A stretch of 64,000 bases of DNA from Metellina segmentata. Its lineage: Eukaryota; Arthropoda; Arachnida; Araneae; Tetragnathidae. Shown in pieces: positions 10,780 to 22,100 of the stretch (the stretch's first letter is position 1; every line of letters begins with the position of its first letter). The stretch spans positions 69,384,998 through 69,448,997 of the forward strand of contig OX375876.1 in the NCBI GenBank assembly GCA_947359465.1, in the 5' to 3' direction. The notes beneath the pieces were generated by a model. The model saw only the letters and a program-made list of their open reading frames with translations. It was not told where the DNA came from and searched no databases. The translations under genes and the position numbers were made by a program.

Positions 10780-13430
10780 ACAGGCAACAATGCAAATGGT
10801 AAGGTACGTACTTATGCATCCAAGACAACGTTTTTATTCCACGTTATTCACAACAAACTTCAAATCTTACGTATAACCAGTTATAGCAGATCTTAGATAA
10901 TTTTCAAAAAGTATACGACATTTTGTTTTTAAATTATGAACAATAATGTTTAAAGATTTACATGTGAATGGGTTAGAACTTTCAATTGAAAAGGGACACT
11001 ATTTTTTGTGTGCAAGCTTACTAATTTCTACTTGTTAGTACTTTTCTGTAACAATATATAGCTTAAATTAAATAAAAGAAACACTCCTATAGTTATTCCA
11101 GTGCTCATTATTGGATATTAATTTTACAGCTGTTTATACATTTCAGTTTTAAAAGATACCATTTTCTCGGCAAGGAGTAATTTTTATAACACCCTAACAT
11201 CTTAAAGTACTTCAATGAAAAGCCCCCTCTTCAAAACCAATTTCAATTTTTTCCCTTTACCTTCATAGAAATTTGAAACGAAGCAGGCTTTGTTTCCATG
11301 GCATCCTATGTGAGAATACTTCTATTGTGTAAGCAAAAATGTTTTCATGGTGAATCTTCCAATCAATTTCCATTGTGAGTTCGATGAAAACGAGTTCTTA
11401 TTTTTTAATCACTCTTAAGCGTGTTAATATTATCTTCTCGTAGCTGTGTTGTTTGAATGAATGCTGTTTTTAAAAGGTGAAGTTTGCGACAGTTGTGAGT
11501 TGAATGATTTAGCAATTAGTCTCATTTGCGAACGAGTTCTTTTCAAATTTGACGGCTTTTGTAATTTTATCCGAGTAAAAGAATTGAATTGAGAATGAAT
11601 GCAATCTAGTGAACCCTTTTCACTAGGCTCTTGGATTCAGATTGCTTTCGTCGGATATTATGGTTTTAATCATTTTAGGTTAAGTTATTGCGAAGGAAAA
11701 AGTGTGCTATTAAAATAAAGAGCATTTTACAGGATTTTTAAAATACAAGATTCAAATCCATAAGAGATATGCTGAGAATATACTACCTGCATACAATGTC
11801 ACACAGAAGACTTTATCGGTTTTCTGTGGCACAGAGTACATTTATATTTTAAAGTTATGTAAATTATTGTTTTGAGTCACTCATATGTAGTGGAAGATAG
11901 TTAAAAGGAAAGCAAGTTTGTTAAGCTATGCGACTCTCTCATGGAAGCTGAAAGTTCTTTGTCTGATTTTCCAGATCAGAAAGATGATTAAAAGTAGAAA
12001 ATAATGTTTGGTTATTGTTAAGAAATTTTTAATCAGGAAAATCCATCAACCACATGATGCAAAAGATTACTTGTGGGCCGTTGTTTCGTTTTTACCAGGA
12101 TAGGACATAAAACAATTGCAGATATAGTTTAAAGGTTTGGAAAGAAATTATGGAATATCGTAGGTGACTGGGATATGCAGATGAATGTTTGAACGTATGT
12201 ATAACTGTACCTAGCGTCAAGCCAATTAAACCTCATTACTTTAGTTGTAAATCATCAGCAAAATTCACCGGAAGATCTGGATTCACTAATATCGTTAAGG
12301 GTAGTAAATTGTTTGAAGCGGGCTTGAAGTCCCATTAAACTTCTACAATATAGCTTGTGATGCATTAATTACATGTATAGGGTGTGATAAATAGAACATT
12401 GTCGTTGTAAGGATTTTTTGAAGGTTTGAATGTCACCAACCTTTGAATGCTGTTCGTGGTGTTGACATGTATCTGACTTAATGAATTAGAAAACACTAAA
12501 GTGTACAGAAAAAAGTCTTGATATTTTATTTTCCTGGAAAAAAAAAGGATATGACTATAGTTTTCATTCCTTTTCTACCACAAGTACTCCTTGATTAACG
12601 ACCAGAGGTTCCATCCACACTACTAGATCGTTAAGCGAATTGGCCGGTATTCGAGGAGCTTAGTCGTTTATATTTTTTCTAAATAAAGAAAAGTTTCCAC
12701 ACACACCTGCATTGGTTGGTAGTCAACTAGTTTATTTTTGGGTTTACATTTACATAAGAGGTTTCTACACGAGATCTAAGGCTGTATCAGCAAATTGAAC
12801 CTTGATAATATTATATAAACCATCAAAATAGCACTTTAAATTTAAATGCTTTAAAGATATGGCTTAGATTATTATCATTCAGGAACCTGGGTGCTAATTA
12901 ACTCAACTCAAGTACTGATGCAAATTTATTTAACTTTTTGATAGTTAGTTACAAGTACTTAATTTAACTTTGTGTGAAAAATACTACTAAACTATGTATA
13001 TATCGTAATAATTAATTTCCAAAATTAAAACCTGCATACCTCTGTTGTTTGTTCATAGTCAAGAATAATCGAGTATTAATAAAATAGGAAAGATGTGTGA
13101 TACCAAGCCCATTTTGTAATTCCATATTTGATTTAAAAATATGTTTCCAACGTGGTTTAGTTAAACATTCAATAAAATTTGGGAGCTTTCACGATTTCCC
13201 GTCTATCTCCACGTTGTTAACGAAACCAATATACCCGACCGGTAGTTATGAACAGAGATAGATTACAAGAAAGTCGTTCTTGTGTTCAAGTTATAACTGT
13301 TCTAGTAGATGAGCATCGATGGATGACAGTGCATGGGTTTTGATGCGATTAAGAATATGAAATGTTAAGTGCGATTCTGAAAAGGGACATGCATAAGGAT
13401 AGAATTGTTGAACATTTCGGAAGAGTCAGC
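10780..13430. other. AT-rich stretch without recognisable features
   Basis: I find no coding family, RNA gene or clear repeat. A small perfect hairpin 'ctagtgaa...ttcactag' near 11605-11625 is the only local structure noted. Confidence 0.55.
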
Positions 13431-13600
13431 CGTGTTTCGCACTTGACGGTGCGGCATGTATTTTGAAACTTTATATTGTATTGTAAATAAATGCCCATGT
13501 CCAATTTAGGTATGCAGTGTCCCTCTGTTCTTGGCCACACACTGTCAATCAAATTGGACTGTCACTCTGACAGTAACCACTACATAATATTGGATGAAGT
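13430..13600. repeat. Dispersed repeat, copy at 13.4 kb
   Basis: This matches 21475-21665 in the same orientation. Both contain 'gacggtgc', a T-rich middle, 'gcagtgtccctctgttcttg' followed by 'gccaca', then 'ctctg(a/g)cagta' and 'accactac'-like endings. Non-coding; element class unknown. Confidence 0.6.
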
Positions 13601-14023
13601 GGTTTATATTTTAGATAGGTTTGATATCAGTGTTGAATAGTAACTAGAATGGACGTGAATCTCGAAGGAGCAACTCCTCATAGTGGGTTTGAACCTATTT
13701 TAGTCTGCATTTAGCACTTATTAAACCTATCCTAATGCTGACCAGAGAGATTTTCAGAGCAAACAAAAAAACCAGATGGAATACGAAAATTTTGATTTTA
13801 TTACACAAATGCTCTTACATGATGCATATCGGGGGAATTTAAAAATATTTTTACTGCCGTTTCTGAGCCATCTGGAGTTTAGCTCTCCTAATGGTTTATA
13901 TTTGCCCTGTAGTGATCAGCCTCTGATGAAAAAAATCTGACTCAAATCGTAACCTATTCTGAGCAATAGGCACTTTGTTTTTCACACTAGAATTCCCTTG
14001 GAGTTCTGTGTTGTTCCTTGGAG

Positions 14024-14487
14024 AAAAGGATTTCCAATACATATTCCGAACTTTACGTCGTTTGACTTGCTTTACAAATGTTATTTCAGTAAGTGGGCAA
14101 TAAACATTCTAAAGAATGAAAACCGAATTGTCCTGAATTGACATTCATTAACCATTCAAGTGGTTTCGACTAGATACCTCGTCCATCGAGATCACAAGTG
14201 CTGTTAAGACGAGATATATCGTCTTAACAGCACGTATGATCTCGATGGACGAGATATCTCGTCATAACAGCACGTATGATCTCGATGGACGAGATATCTC
14301 GTCTTAACAGCACGTATGATCTCGATGGACGAGGTATCTAGTCGAAACCACTTGAAGGGTTAATGAATGACGATTCAGGAGAATTCGGTTTTCATTCTTT
14401 AGAATGTTTATTGCCCACTTACTGAGATAACATTTCTAAAGTAAGTCGAGCGACGTAAAGTTCGGAATATGTATAGGAAATCCTTTT
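14024..14487. mobile_element. Foldback element with palindromic 40-bp core repeats
   Basis: The two halves are a long imperfect inverted repeat (arms ~14024-14215 and ~14300-14487), starting 'aaaaggatttcc' and ending in its reverse complement. Both arms include 'cagtaagtgggcaataaaca' and 'aagtggtttcgactagata' or close variants. The centre holds about three 40-bp direct units built around 'aacagcacgtatgatctcga' and the palindrome GACGAGATATCTCGTC. There is no coding capacity. The architecture, long arms with internally repeated palindromic units, resembles foldback elements (inference). Confidence 0.8.
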
Positions 14488-14489
14488 AT

Positions 14490-17400
14490 CTGCAGAAACA
14501 TTACTTCCACCTACATTTAGCTAGACAGATAATAAATGCCTATCGTAAGTACAAAGTTGGACCATTAAGTTTCCTCCATTTATCTTGAACTCATGAAACT
14601 CATAACTAAATATCGTGGATCCTTGACGTGCAGAGAGCTTAGACGTTATAAAGCAGTGTTTAAATGATTTTGATTAAGATTTTTATACACAGAAGCGGAA
14701 AAAACAAATGAGTTTCCAAACAAATGGTTTTTAAGAACAAAGGACATTCCGAACAATTGTTTAGTGGAACAATTTATGATTCATAAGTATCTCAACAGTT
14801 GCAAAAGGATATTAATTTCCCATTTTCTAGCTGATCCAATCAGGTCAGCTATGAATAAACAAACAACAATAACAGTTACACTCTTACAGTATACAAACAA
14901 AAACACTAAAAGGCTCATCGTCGCTCTGCATTTGCAAGGAAATTACCCCGCTCATTCGTAAATCAGACGACGGAAGCAACCCAGTTATTTGGCTTCACTT
15001 CACATTGACAGTCAAACTATTGCATTAGAGAATGGTTCAAATTAAACGCTCGCCTCTAGAATTAATAGAATTATTGCCCCTTCAGAGCCCAAACTTGAGA
15101 CGGAGGGTTTTTACTCTTCTTTTTCGATCGGAAACGCACCCATGAGATTAAGAATGAATCGAAGTCACGGTAATTAAAGTCAAAATTCAATCATTCTCCC
15201 CACAACATGGAATCCATTAATCTCCAAGAAACAAAACTTCTGCATCTGGAAACGCGATCCACGCTCATTCGATTCAAACAAACGTCTTAATATCCGACCA
15301 GGAAAATGATTTATGGGAAATCGATGGCAACACGCTGACACGCGCGTGCGACAGCCATGTTGGTTTCGAGTTCTTGTCAGGAGATTCCGTTGGAGCGTGT
15401 AAAAGCGCTAGTTCTGTCACCCGGTTTTATTTCGACTAGCGAAAGTTGATACGGAATGAAAAATGGCTTCCAAACTCAAACAGTTCAAGGTGCATTTTCC
15501 ACGAGGGGATAGAAGTTTACTGTTTCGCAACTGATGAGAACTGGATAACGCGGAATTAATAGCTGATAGATTGTGTTCGAATAGTGTGACGTGAACACGA
15601 GACATTTACAAAGCTTAGGAAGTCGGGTTTCTGATTCATTAGGTGTAATGTCTGAGAGTAAAGACAGTCACTGCTATGCTGCCATACTAGACTGAAATTA
15701 AATATCTCCTAGTTTGATCTTTATGCGCTGACGGTCTGTCTAATTAGCCCCAGTGTGGAAAAGAACAACTGTATAGCAACAAACTAAACGAAACCAATCA
15801 AGTTGACCGTTGTTACATTCTAATATTTTAAGTGTATAATACTGAACAACACAAGCCGATCACCAACCAACACAAGCCGATCACTAACCAATATAAGCCA
15901 TGGTAAAGGTATGATCACTCAACAAATAACCTTTGAATGAATTGCACTTTTTAGGACAATGAAGCAGTTACTTTTATTAGGCATCATATTAAAAAGCACA
16001 TTTGAATATGCTTTCCTTTTGATAGTTGTTGCAGTTTAGTTTTTCCCTGTTTTGGGATTCTTGATTTCTTGAAGCTGTGCAGGGCTTGGAATTCTAAAGG
16101 AATGAGCTCACAATGAATGCTCCACCAGTAGCCGACCGCCTAAATGTGTCACTCATAAGAAACAGGTAGACTGGAGAAAAGTACTTGCTACAAAATCGAA
16201 TATCGCAAGTCCCAAAGTCGGGTTGGCTGCTTAAGGTTTCCTGGTTTCTTTAAGACATTATGTAAAAGAAGAAGCCGTGAAACTTCAAGCAGCCATCTTG
16301 TAGGACATCTTTCCGAAAGTTCTCCAGGAAGGCATGTGCCCAGCCTTCCATCATTTCATGCTGGGTTCCATGTCCCTTGGTACCCTAAGTTAACACTGAG
16401 ACTGCTACGTTCTCACCAACTAATGCTTGAAGAGTTATGCATCCATTAGCTGGCCTTAGAAAAAAAACCCAATACCATGAACAAATAGTTTACATAAATT
16501 TCAATTCTATTCATAATTTAAATAAAAAAAAAACTATTATTTTCATTGATTATGTAGAAATGAATAAAAGTAGAGACATGCATATACCGAACCATTAATA
16601 TACTTGGGAATAATTTTATACTTCTAATATCTTTCATCCAGACTTTTATGTAATTCACCAAAAACAGTAGAAACGACTTCTTATCTATCAGAATAAGATT
16701 ATAGATACCAAAAGTTTAATACATTTTGTGTTATATTCAATTATGCCTTCCAAAAAGAAGCATGTTAGATGGTGAACGATGGCATGACAGAAAAGCCAAT
16801 ATTGATAGTACTATTAGATCAAGAAAAAATCCGAGAGATATCTTTATGGATATCTAAGGACTGCTTCAACTCGAGTTCCAGCTGCACAGAAAGCTGAAAT
16901 GTGATTTATGGTTCAAATACAATATTATAATTTTCTGTTAAAAGAAAAATAAAATTTGTCTTCCGATCATACAGTAGATGACTACCTGATTATAGATAAC
17001 ATGTCAACACAGCCCAACAACACCTTAGAACACTTTTTTTTGTCGTAGTTGTATTGGCATGAGTTTTAATTTTACTGTGAATATTTGTTATATTACACGG
17101 AGCTTGCATACACCTACAATCTGTGCGTCTAAACTCATTCTAACTACCCTAATTCTGTATAGCAATCTGCATGACTTCAAACTTTACTGTACTATGCAGG
17201 TTTTAATGAAAAATGTTATAGAACGATTCACGTAAAAAACTTTACTGGCCGATTTAAGAGTTGTAAGCAGACTAGTGTCCTTTAGTGAGAACACTATTCT
17301 ATGAAAAGTGTTGGATCAGTAGTATACATGTACATAACAGTACTTTTCAGAATAATATCAAGTACATTAAAAAGAGAAAGAACATAAAAGTCTGATAATA

Positions 17401-19765
17401 AACACAACTTAGAAAATCATATAATTTTCTTGGAAGCATTCTTTTGTCATTTTTATGTCTTATGGATGTGAAAAATATTTATTATAATTATTTATCGGAT
17501 GATCTATTATCTTTATACCAAAATGTTTCCTGATCCATATGGATAAGTTCGTTTTGAATTTTAGGGAGGGAATTGAACTAATTCTTAGGTGTATGCAAGA
17601 CACGCTGCTTTGGTTCTCATACCAATTGGTTGCGATTCACTAAGTTTATCCATTCATACTTCGATCCAAAGTGAACGTTCCCGTCTTTTCCTGACTCATT
17701 AGTCATTATAATATATAGGTTGGCCGGCTGTTGGTTCAATCAATACATTTCCGATGAACCGTAGTTTGTTTAGGCTTACTGTGTAAACGGAAGGCACAGC
17801 ACAAGTCAATGTGTATTGATTAGCGCTTCTTTTGCCATTTATGCTGAACAGTGTACAGACACAAGGCTCCCATGTCTACACTCTGGGCCCCCAGCGCCAA
17901 TTTAAATGGTGGGTCCCAATACCAATTTGTATAACGACGAGCCCTAATAGAGGAGTGAACCAGAATGAAACAAATTATGTATATCAGGTACTTAATGTGC
18001 AATATGAAGAAATTTAAAATTATATTTTTTATCCTTGTTTGCAGGAGGTACAATTGAAGGGCTCCGGTAAGCACAGTAATAAGTCACAGAAATATGTTCC
18101 GCGATGAAAGGAATTAAAAAGAACTATTCAAGAAAAGTTAAAAAACTTGTCTGATTGTTTGAATGAGTGCATAATACTTGGATGTTTAATACACTAACAT
18201 GCAAATAGCAAAGCAGACTACTGTTTTGACGTGAACGCGTCTTTAAATTCGGTTCTGTGTAGGGATCTAAGACAAAACTGGGCAGAATTGTGTCTTTTAT
18301 GTCTCATAAACTGTAAATGATAATCTAACGATTTAAAATTTGTTGGATAAAGAGCTTATGTCCGTTTCTAAAATGGCGGGTTGTGTGTGTGGGGAGAAAG
18401 GTGACGGAGGGGGTGCAGCAATGAAGAGGGAAGGGGTGTTTGCCCTGAATAATGAAAATGTATGATCTGCGCTGTGTTTCAGCAGTGTACTTTTGGATTG
18501 CGAAGAGATAGGCCGTTAAAATTGGTGTCAATTTGCAAAGAACATAACAGGATCTGCAGTATTATTTAGCAATAATAGCAAATAATATAAAATTTGTTAC
18601 AATATAAGAATATAAATGGTCTAAATTGAAGACAATTTACATTATGTCGAAAATATTGTTAAAGAAATATGAACTGAGATGAAAGAAGTGTATATCATTG
18701 GAAGGAAATCATCAAAATAAACCAGGAAAGCCGAAATATGTAGTACAAAGTATTCATCAGCATTGGGGGAGGTCATAAAAACCTCATATTAAAAAAAAGG
18801 ACAGCTTCCTGTCGTTTTCAATGTTTGCATAATTACCCTTCTCTCTCATGGAACTCAGTGCAGTGTCAATACTTCAGTTCAAAGGTTTTTTTTTACTGTT
18901 AACTTCTATTGTTACCATCGTTATGATTTTACTTAACAGTTCGGTAACTCTCGAATAACTTTTTATTATTTTACTACATCCAGGTCTCTCACTCCACTGA
19001 AAAATAACAGCTGAAAACCTTACTCTTCCATAAGTTTTGCCCCCTACTTCTTAAATAGTGGATAAATCATTATAAGTTTGGTATTTTTTGAAACGTCAAA
19101 ATTACAAGCCTAGAAAATTTGAAAGAGGCCTTATCATTGTGTTGCCCCAAGCCCTTGTATTGTATAAATTGTGCACCTTTATTTTTATAAAAATTTAAAA
19201 ATATTTTTATATTTTCGAATATAGAAAACCGATTGATATGACCAGTTTAACTCCTCACATTTATCAACACCCCCATTTGATCTAGGGACCCGGTACAATG
19301 ATACCTGTGATCCTTCCATGCGAGGGTCCTTCACAAACATGATCAAATTGCATTACAAAAATAAACCAACTAGTACTTAGGAAATTTAACAAAACGTTGT
19401 ATGTATGGAGATGAAGTGAAATTCAGTGAAAAAGGAAAAGTATGAGGAATTTTTAATATCTATATTTTGGATTAATTCCAAAAACTTGTAAACCTTACAA
19501 GAAGAAAAGTATCTTTCTTGCGTTACCACTATGAGGATGTATCATATTTTAAAGTTCTCTGTTCGAAAAGATCGCAAGTTACCAATGAACCTATTTTCAG
19601 TCAAAATTTTACCTATTCAAGAGAGTGCAATATGGGGTATAACTTAAAGGACAACATGGGAGGAATAAATAATAATGAATGCTGTACTGAAATCTATAGT
19701 TTTTCTTTTCCCGTAGACGGACCTTCCGATTTGTTTTCTTTTAAATGGAAACATTTGTTAAGCGA
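14490..19765. other. Long stretch without supported genes
   Basis: Mostly AT-rich DNA. A more GC-balanced, apparently single-copy patch lies at ~14990-15420. A ~21-bp unit 'acaagccgatcaccaacca' repeats about three times at ~15843-15900. Open frames of 60-90 codons show no family motif. Confidence 0.5.
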
Positions 19766-19767
19766 TT

Positions 19768-20010
19768 TTGAGTGCTTTTGTTAATCCCTCAATTAACACG
19801 TCGTCTTCTTCCAGATTTGATGTATTGAAGCTGTTCGGATTTCAATTTATTGTATGTGTTACGATCTTCGGACAGGCGTCATGTACACAGATAGGAACGA
19901 ACGATCTTGCTTTCTGGTCTTGTGTTGCTATTCCCTTCTCAACCAACATTCCTCCCCCACGGAGTGTTCGGTCGTTGGCCCCGACCTCGGGGAGGAAAAG
20001 AAGGGAGTGA
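19768..20010 (+). other. Unassigned open frame next to the Tc1 insertion, possible exon
   Basis: A GC-elevated open frame of 80 codons. It contains a hydrophobic stretch (LFGFQFIVCVTIFGQASC) preceded at 19801-19814 by a pyrimidine-rich tract ending CAG, which would serve as a splice acceptor. The frame starts from a non-ATG codon and ends 14 bp before the Tc1 element. It could be a signal-peptide-like exon or chance; I do not recognise a family. Confidence 0.2.
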
Positions 20011-20024
20011 AGAGAGCAAAGGTA

Positions 20025-20052
20025 CACTGCTGGCCACCGTAAATGCAACACC
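20025..20052 (+). repeat. Left terminal inverted repeat of the Tc1-like element
   Basis: 28 bp matching the reverse complement of 21395-21422 with four mismatches. It is the expected transposase-binding end and follows a TA. Confidence 0.88.
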
Positions 20053-20255
20053 CTGAAGGAAGCATGCAAATAATATGAAATTTACAACATGCATTAGCGG
20101 AGGCGAGATATGCAAATGATTAGAATTTCAGCGCAGATGCACATCACGCGAGCCTGTGACGCCACTTCAAAGAGCTATTTAAGGCTTGGAGATTTCGATG
20201 ATTTCAAGTACGGCAACTGTGTTTTTCTTTTGGTTTAAAAAAAATCCGATCAATT

Positions 20256-21286
20256 ATGCCTCGGAGAAAATAGCGATCATTTTTTGATCAAGTATCCGAG
20301 TTTGACAGAGGAAGGATAGTGGCCTACCGAGATTGTGGATTATCTTTCAGGGAAATCGGTAGTCGTGTTGGACGAAACCAAACAACTGTAATGCGGATAT
20401 GTGATCGTTGGATGCAGGAGGGTACGACGGACCGACGTGTTCGATCGCATCCACCTCAGTGCACCACTTCACGTGATGACAGGCATATTGTGCGTATGGC
20501 AGTGACGGATCTCTCAGCCATAGCACAACACATTCAGTCTGTAACGCATCATCCAGTGTCTGCGCGTACCATTCGACGCCGTTTACAGCAGAGTGGTCTG
20601 TCCTGAAGACGTCCATTGCTTCGTCTACCCTTGACGCAGAATCACAGATGTCTCCACCGCCAATGGTGCAATGAAAGAAGGATGTGGACGGCAGAATGGA
20701 ATGAAATTGTCTTTACTGACGAGTCACGCTTCTATCTGCAACGCCACGATGGTCGGATTCGAGTCTGGAGACACACATTGGAGAGAGGATGCTGAACAGC
20801 TGCTTTATGCACCGCCACACTGGTCCTGCATCGGGTATTATGGTATGGGGCGGTATTGGATATCACTCTCGCACTCCTCTAGTACGCACTGCCGGTACTT
20901 TAAACAGCCAGCGCTACATCTCCGAGGTGTTGGAGCCAGTTGTCTTTCCTTACCTTCAGGGCTTGCTCACAGTCATATTTCAACAGGATAATGCGCGACC
21001 ACACGTGGCACGCATTGTCCAAGGGTTCTTCGTCAATCTCCAGATTGAATTGCAACCCTGGCCAGCTCGCTCTCCGGATCTTTCGCCGATAGAAACCATG
21101 TGGTCCATGGTTGCTCAACGATTGACCCAGATTACATCACCAGCTGCCACTTCAGATCAACTTTGGTAACGTGTGGAAGCTGCTTGGTCTGCTGTACCCC
21201 AAGAACACATCCAAAGTCTCTTTGAATCAATGCCGAGGTGTGTGGCAGCGGTGATCTCCAACAATGGCGGCTACTCTGGCTACTGA
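20256..21286 (+). pseudogene. Tc1-like transposase, broken
   Basis: The transposase of the enclosing element, a cut-and-paste enzyme acting on its TIRs. ATG at 20256, then an in-frame TAG at 20271. The paired-like helix-turn-helix region (RDCGLSFREIGSRVGRNQTT) is at ~20325-20390. A TGA at ~20604 marks a frame break. The first catalytic Asp is in FTDESRF near 20718. A small duplication in 'ggagagagg' near 20785 shifts frame again. The second Asp is in QQDNARPH near 20990 and the Glu in SPDLSPIE near 21095. Counting gives 34 residues between them (DD34E). A further stop TAA is at 21167, and the natural end is TGA at 21284-21286. About 340 codons overall, normal for the family. The catalytic residues survive but at least four lesions prevent expression. 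Confidence 0.9.
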
Positions 21287-21394
21287 TTTTGGCAGGAACC
21301 ACACTTCACATAAGTCTATAAATTTAATCATTTGATACTTGGTCAACATGTTATCTACAAAATAAATTTTGTTGTGATATATTTTGTCTTTTTT

Positions 21395-21422
21395 GGTGTT
21401 GCAATTTGGGTAGCCAGCAGTG
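21395..21422 (-). repeat. Right terminal inverted repeat of the Tc1-like element
   Basis: Inverted counterpart of 20025-20052, directly followed by the TA duplication at 21423-21424. Confidence 0.88.
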
Positions 21423-21474
21423 TAGTTCGCCAGGAGACGGTGGAACCGGCGGACTTGGAGTAGACGTGTTTTTT

Positions 21475-21665
21475 TTGGCACCGGACGGTGCAGTGCATAT
21501 ATCGAAAACTTCATACTTCATTGTACAAAATAGATGTGAATGTTCAAATTTGGTAAGCAGTGTCCCTCTGTTCTTGGCCACAACTACACACATTGTCTTG
21601 CAAAGTAGACATCGCTCGGCCACTCTGGCAGTATGTAACCAGTACTACCTAACCCATTGTATGAT
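21475..21665. repeat. Dispersed repeat, copy at 21.5 kb
   Basis: Second copy of the repeat described at 13430-13600. It shares the words 'gcagtgtccctctgttcttg' and 'gccaca', with longer intervening sequence. Class unknown. Confidence 0.6.
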
Positions 21666-21759
21666 TAAAGTTTTTATTACACACATTTTCAACAATCTAT
21701 TTCCACGACCTATTTGGCAGTAGTTTAATAACTTTAAATTATGTATATATATATAAAGT

Positions 21760-21925
21760 CAGTACTGGTTATATGGTCACCCTCTTATAAGGTCACCCCG
21801 CTTTTATGGTCAGTATTCTAAAGTCCCGTCTAACTTAATAGAGAACATATGTTAAAGCGCACTGCTTATATAGTCATTTAATTTTCCTGGTTATCGGTTG
21901 TATGGCCGGTTTTTTATCTTTTCAA
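21760..21925. mobile_element. Possible pogo/Tigger-like element terminus
   Basis: The sequence starts 'cagtactggttatatggtca' and repeats 'ttata(a/t)ggtca' themes several times ('cttataaggtcacc', 'cttttatggtca', 'gcttatatagtca', 'ggttatcggttgtatggcc'). This iterated 'gtta-ta-ggtca' style is typical of the ends of pogo/Tigger-type elements in arthropods. Only one end is visible, with no transposase and no opposite terminus, so the call is tentative. Confidence 0.35.
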
Positions 21926-22100
21926 TGAGGTTATCGTTTTTTTTTTTCAAAAATAGTAACTGTTGCAACATTTCTGGAGGCGGGGAGCAACACAGGTAAT
22001 ATCCAGAAGGAAAAAAAAGTATTTGTGACCCCGGAGAGGGACCTAAATTTACGCCTTTATTTCCCTCCCCTCCCCCCATTTCTCTTTTGCGTTGAATCAT

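Larger units (their letters stand above)
20025..21422 (+). mobile_element. Tc1-like DD34E transposon, near full length
   Basis: A 1398-bp element whose first and last 28 bp are inverted repeats (start 'cactgctggccacc', end reading 'cactgctggctacc' in reverse complement, four mismatches). It is flanked by a TA duplication (20023-20024 and 21423-21424). It contains one transposase gene that is broken, so it is non-autonomous now but structurally complete. Length, termini and TA target fit the Tc1 family of the Tc1/mariner superfamily. Confidence 0.92.
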
